DNA from: JAISGQ01 sp045604965
GTDB lineage: Bacteria > Bacillota > Clostridia > Oscillospirales > Acutalibacteraceae
Direction: 5' to 3'
DNA length: 64,000 nt
Assembly: GCA_045604965.1 (NCBI GenBank)
Contig: JAZUPB010000025.1
Coordinates: forward strand, 1 to 64,000
A model generated the notes under the pieces. It was not told the origin of the DNA. It saw nothing but the letters and a program-made list of their open reading frames with translations, and did no database searches. The position numbers were made by a program, and so were the translations under genes. This document shows positions 36,215 through 44,859 of this stretch, piece after piece (position 1 is the stretch's first letter; each line of letters starts with the position of its first letter).

Positions 36215-36285
36215 CTTCTTATAAATAACAATGCAGGCATTATGCCTACATCAAAGTCCAAAACCTGAAAGAGGTGAAAATCCTT

Positions 36286-37416
36286 ATGAGAGCAGTAATC
36301 GACAAATATATCCACCGACTTATGAAAGGTTCTGCACCTGACAGACCGCTCTGGAACATCGAAAAGATAAAACAGGGCAAGGCGTTGGAATGGAATTACA
36401 TAGACGGCTGTATGATGACCTCACTGCTGACCTTGTGGAAGCAGACAGGTGATAGAGAATACTTTGACTTCGCAGAGAATTACCTTGATTATTACGTCTT
36501 TGAGGACGGTACGCTTCGCGGATATGAGATAGAAACATATAACCTCGACAATATCTGTGAGGGAAGAGTTCTTTTTGATGTATACCGCGAAACGGGCAAG
36601 GAGAAGTATGCAAAGGCAATAGAGCTTCTGTATTCTCAGCTGGAAAAACAGCCCAGAACAAAATACGGAAGCTTCTGGCACAAGCTGATTTATCCGAATC
36701 AGGTGTGGCTTGACGGTCTGTATATGGCGCAGGTGTTCAACACACGATATCAGATCTACAGCGGAAAAAATGATTACAGCGATATCGTCAATCAGTTCAA
36801 AAACGTTCGAAATTATATGTTTGACGAAGAAAAGAAGCTTTACTACCACGGCTTTGACGCTTCAAAAGAAGCCTTCTGGGCAAAGGAGGATGGCTGTTCA
36901 AAGAGCTTCTGGCTTCGTTCCCTCGGCTGGTATCTTGTTGCACTTGCCGATGTAATAGAATATCTCCCTGAAGAGAATTCAGAGGAAAGAGCATATCTTT
37001 CGTCACTTCTGAAGGAAGCCCTTGAGGGCGTCAGCCAATACAAGGATGAAGAAAGCGGAATATTTATGCAGATAGTCGATGCAGGACGAAGAGAGGGCAA
37101 CTATCCAGAGACCAGTGGCTCTTCTATGATCGCCTATGCCTGCCTGAAGGCTTCACGTCTTGAGGTTGTGGACAGTAAATTTGCAGAGCTTGGAAAAAGC
37201 GTATTTGAAAGCATCTGCAAAAACTATCTTACAGAAACTGACGGCGAACTTAACCTTGGAAACATCTGCCTTGTTGCAGGTCTTGGTCCTGAGAACAACA
37301 GACGACGGGACGGTACTTTTGAATACTATGTTTCCGAACCTGTCGTTGAAAATGACGCAAAGGGTGTAGCGCCCTTTATTATGTGCTATGTAGAGCTTCT
37401 GGGCTCTGATATGTAA
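36286..37416 (+). CDS. GH105 unsaturated galacturonyl/rhamnogalacturonyl hydrolase
   Basis: It hydrates and releases the 4,5-unsaturated uronic acid from the end of lyase-generated oligosaccharides. The 376-aa alpha/alpha-barrel has D88 (YNLDNICEG) and D143 (VWLDGLYMA). These match the positions I recall for the catalytic residues of B. subtilis YteR. SFWLRSLGWY and ETSGSSMIAYA are further family marks. GAGGTG 9 bases upstream fixes ATG 36286. No signal peptide is present, so it acts after import. Confidence 0.93.
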   Translation: MRAVIDKYIHRLMKGSAPDRPLWNIEKIKQGKALEWNYIDGCMMTSLLTLWKQTGDREYFDFAENYLDYYVFEDGTLRGYEIETYNLDNICEGRVLFDVYRETGKEKYAKAIELLYSQLEKQPRTKYGSFWHKLIYPNQVWLDGLYMAQVFNTRYQIYSGKNDYSDIVNQFKNVRNYMFDEEKKLYYHGFDASKEAFWAKEDGCSKSFWLRSLGWYLVALADVIEYLPEENSEERAYLSSLLKEALEGVSQYKDEESGIFMQIVDAGRREGNYPETSGSSMIAYACLKASRLEVVDSKFAELGKSVFESICKNYLTETDGELNLGNICLVAGLGPENNRRRDGTFEYYVSEPVVENDAKGVAPFIMCYVELLGSDM

Positions 37417-37436
37417 TAAATTGGAGGAATAATACA

Positions 37437-38231
37437 ATGAGTAATATGTTTGACCTTTCCGGAAAGATCGCACTTGTCACAGGTGCAAGCTATGGAATCG
37501 GCTTTGCCATCGCAGCAGGTCTCGCAGAAGCAGGCGCTGAGATAGTTTTCAATGATATCAATCAGGAACTGGTTGATAAGGGCATCGCAGCATACAAGGA
37601 AAAGGGCATTAACGCACACGGCTACGTATGTGATGTAACCGACGAGGCAGCAGTAAACGCAATGGTCGCAGAGATCGAGAAGAACGTCGGCGTTATTGAT
37701 ATTCTCGTAAACAACGCAGGCATCATAAAGAGAATTCCTATGTGTGAAATGAGCGCTGAGGATTTCAGAAAGGTCATTGACGTAGACCTCAATGCACCCT
37801 TTATTATGTCCAAAGCAGTTATCCCCTCTATGATAAAGAAGGGTCACGGCAAGATCATCAACATCTGCTCTATGATGAGTGAGCTTGGCAGAGAGACCGT
37901 TTCCGCATACGCAGCAGCAAAGGGCGGACTTAAAATGCTCACTAGAAATATATGCTCCGAATACGGCGAGAGCAACATTCAGTGCAACGGCATTGGTCCC
38001 GGCTATATTGAGACACCCCAGACTGCACCTCTTCGCGAGAGACAGGCAGACGGTTCCCGTCACCCCTTTGACTCCTTTATCATCAGCAAGACTCCGGCAG
38101 CTCGCTGGGGCACCACTGATGATCTGGTAGGTCCTGCAGTATTCCTCGCATCCGATGCATCGAACTTTGTCAACGGACATATTCTCTATGTTGACGGCGG
38201 TATACTTGCTTACATCGGCAAACAGCCGTAA
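37437..38231 (+). CDS. kduD: KduD-type short-chain dehydrogenase
   Basis: This 264-aa SDR has cofactor motif TGASYGIG, NNAG, catalytic Ser in INICSMMSE and YAAAKGG, and the GPGYIETPQTAP loop. Similar proteins are often labelled gluconate 5-dehydrogenase. Here, next to kduI and GH105, reduction of 2,5-diketo-3-deoxygluconate to KDG is the likely reaction. GGAGG precedes the start, 20 bases after the GH105 gene. A strong terminator ends the operon. Confidence 0.9.
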   Translation: MSNMFDLSGKIALVTGASYGIGFAIAAGLAEAGAEIVFNDINQELVDKGIAAYKEKGINAHGYVCDVTDEAAVNAMVAEIEKNVGVIDILVNNAGIIKRIPMCEMSAEDFRKVIDVDLNAPFIMSKAVIPSMIKKGHGKIINICSMMSELGRETVSAYAAAKGGLKMLTRNICSEYGESNIQCNGIGPGYIETPQTAPLRERQADGSRHPFDSFIISKTPAARWGTTDDLVGPAVFLASDASNFVNGHILYVDGGILAYIGKQP

Positions 38232-38274
38232 AAGATCCGAAACAGATAACGTCTACTATCATTTTTATATCCAC

Positions 38275-38317
38275 AACCAAGAAAACCGAGTGATATCACT
38301 CGGTTTTCTTGGTTTTT
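38275..38317 (+). terminator. Terminator of the kduI-kduD operon
   Basis: A perfect inverted repeat of about 20 bp per arm is centred on TGATATCA and followed by TTTTT. Confidence 0.92.
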
Positions 38318-38321
38318 ATGA

Positions 38322-38350
38322 TTTACATACAAAGCATCATTTATTATAAT
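38322..38350 (+). promoter_or_regulatory. cysK promoter
   Basis: TTTACA and TATAAT with a 17-base spacer. Confidence 0.8.
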
Positions 38351-38385
38351 ATAGTTACATAAGCAGACAGAAAGGACAGAGATCT

Positions 38386-39312
38386 ATGATATATACATCG
38401 GCAGAACAGCTTATCGGCTCAACACCTATGATGGAGCTGACAAACATAGAAAAAAAGCTTTCACTCAAAGCAAAAATCATTGCAAAGCTTGAATACCTAA
38501 ATCCTGCAGGCTCAGTCAAGGACAGAGCAGCTCTTTATATGCTTAACGACGCTGAAAAACGCGGACTGATAAATAAGGACAGCGTGATAATCGAGCCTAC
38601 ATCAGGCAATACAGGCATAGGTCTTGCATGTATCGGAGCGGTAAGAGGCTACAGGGTAATAATTGTAATGCCCGATACAATGTCAGCAGAGCGAAGAATG
38701 CTTATGACCGCATACGGTGCAGAGCTTGAGCTGACCGACGGCAAAAAAGGAATGAAAGGTGCTATAGAAAGGGCAGAGGAGCTGGCAAAACTTTATCCCG
38801 GCAGCTTTATTCCGGGACAGTTTGAAAATAAGGCAAACGCCCTTGCACATTATGAGACCACAGGACCGGAAATATTTGATGACACCGACGGAAATGTAGA
38901 TATTTTCGTTGCAGGAGTTGGAACAGGCGGAACGATAACCGGCATCGGCAGATACTTAAAAGAAAAGAAGAGCGATGTTAAGGTGGTGGCAGTAGAGCCG
39001 TCAGGATCGCCTTTGCTGTCAAAAGGCGAGGCTGGTGCTCACGGACTGCAGGGAATAGGCGCAAATTTCATTCCCGAGCTTCTGGATACTACTGTTTATG
39101 ACGAAATAATCACCATAACAGAAGATGAGGCATATGAAGCAGGAAGAATGCTTGGCAGGAGCGAAGGGATACTGTGCGGTATTTCGTCCGGGGCAGCTCT
39201 TTCGGCGGCGATAAAGCTTGCTCAAAGAGAAGAAAATGAGGGCAAAAATATCGTTGTGCTGCTGCCTGACACAGGAGACAGATACCTTTCAACCGCACTT
39301 TTTGCCGAATAA
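38386..39312 (+). CDS. cysK: Cysteine synthase A (O-acetylserine sulfhydrylase)
   Basis: This PLP enzyme makes cysteine from O-acetylserine and sulfide. K45 in NPAGSVKDRA is the Schiff-base lysine, SGNTGIG binds the substrate, GVGTGGTITG binds the PLP phosphate, and EGILCGISSGAAL follows. At 308 aa it is the standard length without a CBS domain. It is monocistronic between its own promoter and the tRNA promoter. It starts after the end of the pectin locus. Confidence 0.95.
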   Translation: MIYTSAEQLIGSTPMMELTNIEKKLSLKAKIIAKLEYLNPAGSVKDRAALYMLNDAEKRGLINKDSVIIEPTSGNTGIGLACIGAVRGYRVIIVMPDTMSAERRMLMTAYGAELELTDGKKGMKGAIERAEELAKLYPGSFIPGQFENKANALAHYETTGPEIFDDTDGNVDIFVAGVGTGGTITGIGRYLKEKKSDVKVVAVEPSGSPLLSKGEAGAHGLQGIGANFIPELLDTTVYDEIITITEDEAYEAGRMLGRSEGILCGISSGAALSAAIKLAQREENEGKNIVVLLPDTGDRYLSTALFAE

Positions 39313-39354
39313 AAAATAAAATTTAAAATTAGCAAAAAAGATTTATAAAAAGAC

Positions 39355-39383
39355 TTGACACCCGATAATAGTCGTGCTATAAT
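39355..39383 (+). promoter_or_regulatory. Consensus promoter of tRNA-Leu
   Basis: Perfect TTGACA and TATAAT hexamers with a 17-base spacer. Confidence 0.92.
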
Positions 39384-39400
39384 CCCATTCGTTGGTTGAC

Positions 39401-39484
39401 GCGAGTGTGCTGGAATAGGCAGACAGGCACGTTTGAGGGGCGTGTGTCCATGACGTACGAGTTCAAGTCTCGTCACTCGCACCA
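39401..39484 (+). tRNA. tRNA-Leu(GAG)
   Basis: Acceptor arms GCGAGTG / CACTCGC pair fully, and CCA is encoded at 39482-39484. The anticodon stem CACGT / GCGTG carries loop TTGAGGG with anticodon GAG at 39435-39437. A long variable arm and the GTTCAAGTC T-loop mark it as a class II tRNA of the Leu type. It stands alone, with its own promoter and terminator. Confidence 0.95.
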
Positions 39485-39520
39485 AAACCCGAGTTTCGGA
39501 AGAAACTCGGGTTTTTCTTT
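39484..39520 (+). terminator. Terminator of tRNA-Leu
   Basis: The stem AAAACCCGAGTTTC / GAAACTCGGGTTTT has a GGAA loop, followed by TCTTTTG. Confidence 0.92.
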
Positions 39521-39587
39521 TGTCTGTTGACTGATTTTATGATGAAAAATATAATAAAATCACATCTGAATTAAAAGGAGGATAAAG

Positions 39588-40391
39588 ATGCCTGAAAGAT
39601 TATATATAGTAGAAGGAATGCCTTGTTCGGGGAAAAGCACTGTTTCAGCTTTTGCTGCAGAGTTGTTAAAAGAAAAAGGTCATACGGTAAGCTGTGTTGA
39701 CGAAGGCTCAGGCAATCATCCTGCGGATTATGAGTTCAATGCCTGCCTGAGCGAGGATGAGTTGTCGGAGTACAGCGAGACAGAACAGATAAAAATCAAA
39801 TCGGCATCAGAGAAAACAGACAACGGATATATTGTTCCGCTGTCGGAGTTCGACGGAGAGCTGTTTAAGCGGTTATTAAAAAATAAAATTTACGATTTTC
39901 TTCCCTGGGAAAAAGAAAAGCCTGTAATGATTGATAAGTGGCGCAGTTTTGTAAAAAACGCAGATAAGGATACGGTTTATGTGTTCAATTGTGTTTTTCT
40001 TCAGAACCCGATGTGCGAAACTATGATGAGGTTTAGCTTCACAGAAAAGGAATCAATGGAATATATATCCGAAATTCTGAAAACTGTCAGAGAAATGAAT
40101 CCTGTTGTGATATATCTTAAAAATGACGATATAGCCGCATCGGTTAAAAAGGCATCAAAAGAACGTGAAGGCTGGCTTGAGGGGGTTATCGACTACCACA
40201 TAAACGGCAAATACGGAAAAAGCATAAAAGCAGAAGGCTTCAGCGGATATATAAGCTGCCTTGAGGAGCGACAAAGACGGGAACTCAGAATACTTTCACA
40301 GCTGCAGCTGAACAGTTTTGTCTTGGACAATCCGCAAAATGACTGGGCAGGCACATATGAAAAGATCAGAGAGTTTTTGGCGAGCAGATAA
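39588..40391 (+). CDS. P-loop NTPase, nucleoside-kinase-like, unknown function
   Basis: The 267-aa protein has Walker A GMPCSGKST at residues 10-18. DKWRSF and FNCVFLQNPMCETMM resemble the substrate-binding parts of small-molecule kinases. I know no specific activity. It has its own AAGGAGG site and stands alone after the tRNA terminator, 172 bases before the TAXI operon. Confidence 0.7.
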   Translation: MPERLYIVEGMPCSGKSTVSAFAAELLKEKGHTVSCVDEGSGNHPADYEFNACLSEDELSEYSETEQIKIKSASEKTDNGYIVPLSEFDGELFKRLLKNKIYDFLPWEKEKPVMIDKWRSFVKNADKDTVYVFNCVFLQNPMCETMMRFSFTEKESMEYISEILKTVREMNPVVIYLKNDDIAASVKKASKEREGWLEGVIDYHINGKYGKSIKAEGFSGYISCLEERQRRELRILSQLQLNSFVLDNPQNDWAGTYEKIREFLASR

Positions 40392-40495
40392 ACAGTCAAA
40401 AGTGAGTCTTTTGATCATTATAAATTTTCGTGCCCATTTCTTGAAAAATTATGCAAAAAATTTATGGATTTATCACTTTAAATGAATAATTTTAC

Positions 40496-40524
40496 TTGTA
40501 ATAATTTTTATATTATTGTATAAT
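40496..40524 (+). promoter_or_regulatory. Promoter of the TAXI-TRAP operon
   Basis: TTGTAA and TATAAT with a 17-base spacer in an AT-rich stretch. Confidence 0.75.
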
Positions 40525-40562
40525 GAATTCAAATTTATTAATTACAAGAAGGAGAAAACATT

Positions 40563-41516
40563 ATGAAAAAGATTCTGGCAATCATTCTCGCACTCACAAT
40601 GCTGATCGGCCTTTGCGCTTGCAGCGCAGGAACATCCATGACAATGGGTACCGGCGGTACTTCCGGCACTTACTACGGATACGGCGGAGTTCTCGGTCAG
40701 TACATCAAGAACAACGCAGGAATTAATGTTGTTGTTGTTTCTACCGACGGTTCCAAGGCTAACATTCAGGGTATCGACGCAGGCAACTATCAGCTCGGTA
40801 CCGTACAGTCCGACGTTATGTCCTACGCTTGGGCAGGCACCCGTTCCTTCGAGGCAGAGGGTAAGGTTGATTCCTTCCGCACTGTTGCAGGTCTCTATGC
40901 TGAGGCTGTACAGCTTGTAACAATGGATCCCGATATCAAGTCTGTTGCTGACCTGAAGGGCAAGTCTGTTTCCATCGGTGCTCCCGGCTCCGGCGTTTAT
41001 TTCAATGCTATTGACGTTCTCACCGCAGCAGGTCTCACTGAGAACGATATCAATGCTCAGTATCAGTCCTTCGCAGACAGCGCTGACGCACTCAAGGACG
41101 GCAAGATCGACGCAGCATTCATCGTTGCAGGCGCTCCCACACCTGCTATCACCGAGCTTTGCACCACCAATGATGCATACCTCGTTCCTATCGACGGCGC
41201 AATAGCTGACAAGCTTATGAATGACTGCCCCTTCTACACTGTTTATACTGTTCCCGCAGGTACTTATGAAGGTCAGGACGCTGATGTCAATACCGTTACC
41301 GTTAAGGCAACCCTTATCGTAAGCGCATCCGCATCTGAGGATGATGTTTACAAGCTCACCGCTGCGATCTTCAATAACATCGAGGCAATCACCCTTGAGA
41401 ATGCAAAGGGCGCAGAGCTCAGCATCGAGAATGCTACAAGCGGTATCACCGTTCCCTTCCACAAGGGTGCTGCAAAGTACTTCAAGGAAAAGGGCGTTGA
41501 GGTTGTCGCTGACTAA
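40563..41516 (+). CDS. TAXI-family TRAP solute-binding lipoprotein
   Basis: It captures a carboxylate or similar anion outside the cell for the TRAP permease. A lipoprotein signal with lipobox GLCAC (Cys near 20) is followed by the family opening TGGTSGTYYGYGGVLGQYI. Further marks are GNYQLGTVQSDV and GAPGSGVYFNA. Length is 317 aa. AAGGAG precedes the start. Codons are strongly biased, as for the sugar-binding protein, suggesting high expression. The substrate cannot be read from the sequence; glutamate or C4-dicarboxylates are common in the family. Confidence 0.93.
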   Translation: MKKILAIILALTMLIGLCACSAGTSMTMGTGGTSGTYYGYGGVLGQYIKNNAGINVVVVSTDGSKANIQGIDAGNYQLGTVQSDVMSYAWAGTRSFEAEGKVDSFRTVAGLYAEAVQLVTMDPDIKSVADLKGKSVSIGAPGSGVYFNAIDVLTAAGLTENDINAQYQSFADSADALKDGKIDAAFIVAGAPTPAITELCTTNDAYLVPIDGAIADKLMNDCPFYTVYTVPAGTYEGQDADVNTVTVKATLIVSASASEDDVYKLTAAIFNNIEAITLENAKGAELSIENATSGITVPFHKGAAKYFKEKGVEVVAD

Positions 41517-41536
41517 TCTGCACCAGTCATAATTCC

Positions 41537-41567
41537 AATGGCTGCGGCGAAATACGTCGCAGCCATT
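41537..41567 (+). repeat. Intercistronic hairpin between TAXI protein and TRAP permease
   Basis: AATGGCTGCG / CGCAGCCATT arms of 10 bp, followed by AAATTT. It could lower permease expression relative to the binding protein. Confidence 0.6.
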
Positions 41568-41592
41568 AAATTTACAAGAAGGAGGAATCCTG

Positions 41593-43548
41593 TTGGCGTT
41601 GTTCAAAAAGAAAGCACCGGAGACTCATGAGCCTATGGATCTCGATGCTGTAATGAAAAAATATGACAGAGAGTCAAATACACGAGTATGGGAAGGCAAG
41701 CCCAAAATCGTTGTAAACTGCATTCTCGCAGCATTCTCTCTGTTCTGCCTGTATGTCACGCTGTTTGCAAGCTGGCTTGAGGAATGGCGTCTTACATCCT
41801 TTGTCGCATTTATAATTCTGCTTGGCTATCTGGTATATCCGATGAAAAAGGGAACCCAGAGGGTCAATTATATACCTTGGTACGATTGTGTGCTTATGGT
41901 GTGCGGTACAGGTTCGTTCCTGTATTATACATTCAATGCTCTGACAATCATTCAGCAGGGCAGCCGCTTTGAGTGGTATCAGATAGTTATCGGTATCATC
42001 GGTATACTGTCGCTTGTTGAGGTCTGCCGAAGAAGTGTAGGCTGGCCGATCATCATAGTTGCTTCCTGTTTTGTTGTGTACGCACTTATCTGGGGACTTT
42101 CCAACCCCAGCGTATGGGGCAAGGTGAACTACATTGTTCAGTACCTGTTCTACAGCAAGGAAGGAATTATGTCCACGCCTATCAATGTTTGCTCGAAGTT
42201 TATAGTCGTATTTATAATTTTCGGTGCATTCCTTGAGAAGTCCGGCATTGGAGATTTCTTTATCCAGATGTCAAATGCAGTCGTCGGCGGTTTCTCCGGC
42301 GGTCCTGCAAAGGTTGCAGTTGTTGCCAGTGCCCTTGAGGGTATGGCATCAGGCTCATCTGTTGCAAATACAGTAGGTTCAGGCTCTGTCACCATTCCTC
42401 TTATGAAGAAGACAGGCTATAAGCCCGAATTTGCAGCAGCAGCTGAGGCCTCCGCATCTACAGGAGGACAGATAATGCCCCCGATTATGGGCGCAGCGGC
42501 ATTCCTGATGGCAGACTATGTAGGCGTTCCCTACAGCAACATAGTTGTACGTGCTATCCTGCCTGCAGTTCTTTATTTCCTTGGCATCTTCATCACTGTA
42601 CATCTTGAGGCAAAGAAAGAAGGCCTTCGCGGTCTTACAAAGGAAGAGCTTCCGCGCATAATTCCTATGCTGAAGAAGACTTATCTGCTTCTGCCTCTGT
42701 TTATTCTCATTTATCTCGTAGCAACAAGCCAGCGTTCCATTCAGTATGCAGCAGCTATTGCTATTGTTGCGGTTATTATCGTAGGCCTTTTCAACAAAGA
42801 CAACAGAATTACCCCGAAGAGAATCTTTGAGGCACTGGCTTCCGGTGCTCAGGGTATGATCACCGTTGCAGCAGCCTGCGGTGTTGCAGGTATTATTGCA
42901 GGCACTATAACAATGACAGGTCTTGCAAATATGCTTATCAACGGTATTGTCACACTTGCAGGAGATCAGGTCATAGTTGCATTGTTCCTTACAATGCTCT
43001 GCTGTATCGTTCTCGGTATGGGCGTTCCCACCACAGCAAACTATTGTATTATGGCAGCAACCTGTGCTCCTATCCTTGTTCGTATGGGAGTTCCCCCCAT
43101 TGCAGCACACTTCTTCGTATTCTACTTCGGCATCGTTGCTGATCTGACACCCCCTGTTGCACTGGCAGCATATGCAGGAGCAGCTATTGCTCAGGCGAAT
43201 CCGATGAAGACAGCATTTACATCCACAAAGTTGGCAATCGGTGCATTTATAGTTCCTTACATCTTTGCGCTCAACCCGGCGATGCTGTTTGTTGATACTA
43301 CCGTACCTGAGGTTATACTTATTATAGTAACTTCCGTAATTGGTATGTTTGCAATATCAGCGGCACTGGAAGGATACATAATGGGTCATATGAGCTGGTA
43401 CCTGAGAATAATGAGCGCCGCAGGCGGTCTGCTTCTCATTTACCCCGGTCTTGTTACCGATCTTATAGGTATCGCTATAGTAGGTGCTATGCTGGTTCTG
43501 CATATTATTGCAAATAAAAACAGAACAAAGCCTGCAGCGGCACTGTAA
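41593..43548 (+). CDS. TRAP transporter permease, fused 4TM/12TM subunits
   Basis: This 651-aa integral membrane protein joins the small (DctQ-like) and large (DctM-like) TRAP subunits, as usual in TAXI systems. The large part has ALEGMASGSSVANTVGSGSVTIPLMKK and GMGVPTTANYCIMA, the paired motifs of the DctM fold. The start is TTG 41593, 7 bases after GGAGG; no ATG lies near. The transporter is driven by an ion gradient, not ATP. Confidence 0.93.
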   Translation: MALFKKKAPETHEPMDLDAVMKKYDRESNTRVWEGKPKIVVNCILAAFSLFCLYVTLFASWLEEWRLTSFVAFIILLGYLVYPMKKGTQRVNYIPWYDCVLMVCGTGSFLYYTFNALTIIQQGSRFEWYQIVIGIIGILSLVEVCRRSVGWPIIIVASCFVVYALIWGLSNPSVWGKVNYIVQYLFYSKEGIMSTPINVCSKFIVVFIIFGAFLEKSGIGDFFIQMSNAVVGGFSGGPAKVAVVASALEGMASGSSVANTVGSGSVTIPLMKKTGYKPEFAAAAEASASTGGQIMPPIMGAAAFLMADYVGVPYSNIVVRAILPAVLYFLGIFITVHLEAKKEGLRGLTKEELPRIIPMLKKTYLLLPLFILIYLVATSQRSIQYAAAIAIVAVIIVGLFNKDNRITPKRIFEALASGAQGMITVAAACGVAGIIAGTITMTGLANMLINGIVTLAGDQVIVALFLTMLCCIVLGMGVPTTANYCIMAATCAPILVRMGVPPIAAHFFVFYFGIVADLTPPVALAAYAGAAIAQANPMKTAFTSTKLAIGAFIVPYIFALNPAMLFVDTTVPEVILIIVTSVIGMFAISAALEGYIMGHMSWYLRIMSAAGGLLLIYPGLVTDLIGIAIVGAMLVLHIIANKNRTKPAAAL

Positions 43549-43576
43549 GAGTGCGGCTTGCAGATAAGAAAAGAAG

Positions 43577-43607
43577 AAAGAGCCTTTCCGCTTTGGAAAG
43601 GCTCTTT
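43577..43607. terminator. Bidirectional terminator between TRAP and phosphatase operons
   Basis: The 13-bp stem AAAGAGCCTTTCC / GGAAAGGCTCTTT has a GCTTT loop, with T-rich sequence on both outer sides. Confidence 0.85.
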
Positions 43608-43618
43608 AAGTTTATATT

Positions 43619-44362
43619 TTAATGTCTTTCATCTTCGTCGCAGTATCTTTCGCAGAAGCGGCCTGCAAAAGCAGGTTTTACACCGCCAACATAAAGATGA
43701 GATGTGTCTCCGTAACCGCCGACGCGGAAGCTTACAAAGCCCTTTTCTCTTTCCTCGGTGTAAATGGTTGTTACAGAAGAGGGAGGCGCCATAAATCCGT
43801 GCCAGAGAAGTACGGGCGAAATGCCGAGCAGATAAGACAAAATTGCACAGCCGGAGCCGAAATGGCACATCAGGACGATAGTATCTCTTGTTCCGTCGCC
43901 GTCTGCGGTAAAGCAATTGCCCTGTCTGAGGTAACCGTATCTGAGAAGGAGCTCATCCACACCTTTTTTCAGCATATCATAACGCTCAGTGGGAGTTATC
44001 CCCTCGGGGTTCGAGCCCATAATATCATTGTCGAGCCAGCTGTCAACAGAGAAGAAGCTCTTCTGCTCACTCCAGACTCTCGGCGGCAGATCCCAGGGGA
44101 TGTTTCGCACTCTTTCCTCGTCGGGAAGCTTTACCTTAGTCTGAAACTCTTCTGCCCAGGGCAGTATTTCAGCAGTTCTGCCCAGCTTTTCCAAAGTCAG
44201 AGAAAGGGTGTCCCTTGCCCTGCCCATAGGAGAACAGTAAAAATCACGAATATCCTCGTGTATAAGACGCTCCGAGAGAAGCTGAGCTTCCTGCCAGCCT
44301 CTTTCGGTCAGAGAATCTATTGAATAGTCCGGATCGGCGTGACGTATAAGAAGAATTCGCAT
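43619..44362 (-). CDS. Histidine phosphatase family protein
   Basis: The phosphoglycerate-mutase-like fold opens with LLIRHADPD (catalytic His in the RHG-type motif) and SLTERGWQEAQLL. It has the second basic pocket FYCSPMGRARDT and the late catalytic His in IVLMCHFGSG. At 247 aa it is somewhat long for a minimal phosphatase. The substrate is unknown. It is the third gene of an operon and starts 2 bases after the VOC gene stop. Confidence 0.85.
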   Translation of the reverse strand: MRILLIRHADPDYSIDSLTERGWQEAQLLSERLIHEDIRDFYCSPMGRARDTLSLTLEKLGRTAEILPWAEEFQTKVKLPDEERVRNIPWDLPPRVWSEQKSFFSVDSWLDNDIMGSNPEGITPTERYDMLKKGVDELLLRYGYLRQGNCFTADGDGTRDTIVLMCHFGSGCAILSYLLGISPVLLWHGFMAPPSSVTTIYTEEREKGFVSFRVGGYGDTSHLYVGGVKPAFAGRFCERYCDEDERH

Positions 44363-44364
44363 TA

Positions 44365-44838
44365 TCAGAGGTCCTCTTTTCTGCCGTCCTCAAGAAGTTC
44401 GATAAAGGTACCGAGAGTAGGAACAGCGTTCATATAAGCATATCGTCCGGAAGCATCACCGTATTCACCGAACTGTTCAAGGCTCATACCGTTTGTCATA
44501 CAGGTCATCAGCTTGTCGCCGAGACCCTTTACGAGGAATGCAACGTGATGTATTCCATCGCCGTGCTTATCGAGAAAATCGCGCCAGACGGAGGGAGCTT
44601 CACTGGGCTGTATGAGCTCTATCTGCAGACCGTTGGGAAGATCAAAGAAAGCCAGCAGACAGGCGGCATCGGGAGCAGGAGCACCTTTGTAGTGCACCTG
44701 AGTTACCTCAAATTCTCCGCCGGAGAAGGTGGGAGGTACTTCCATACCCAAAAGCTTAGCCCATTCCTTCTTTTTAGCCTCAATGTCAGCAACGATTATA
44801 CCGACCTGACATACATTATCTGTTCCGAGCAATGCCAT
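44365..44838 (-). CDS. VOC-superfamily protein (methylmalonyl-CoA-epimerase-like)
   Basis: This 157-aa vicinal-oxygen-chelate protein has two beta-alpha-beta-beta-beta modules. Candidate metal ligands are in QIELIQ, HHVAFL and TFIELLE. The first ligand position reads QVGIIV rather than the usual HIGI, so methylmalonyl-CoA epimerase activity is doubtful and the exact substrate is open. GGAGGT precedes the start on the minus strand. It is the second gene of the pentapeptide-VOC-phosphatase operon. Confidence 0.8.
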   Translation of the reverse strand: MALLGTDNVCQVGIIVADIEAKKKEWAKLLGMEVPPTFSGGEFEVTQVHYKGAPAPDAACLLAFFDLPNGLQIELIQPSEAPSVWRDFLDKHGDGIHHVAFLVKGLGDKLMTCMTNGMSLEQFGEYGDASGRYAYMNAVPTLGTFIELLEDGRKEDL

Positions 44839-44859
44839 AATACAATACCTCCGTAAAAT

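Noticed and set aside
40542..41606. A 354-codon open frame opposite the TAXI binding protein
   Set aside because: Same cause as the frame opposite the sugar-binding protein: biased codons of a highly expressed gene. The translated protein is Cys/Asn/Gly-rich and nonsensical.
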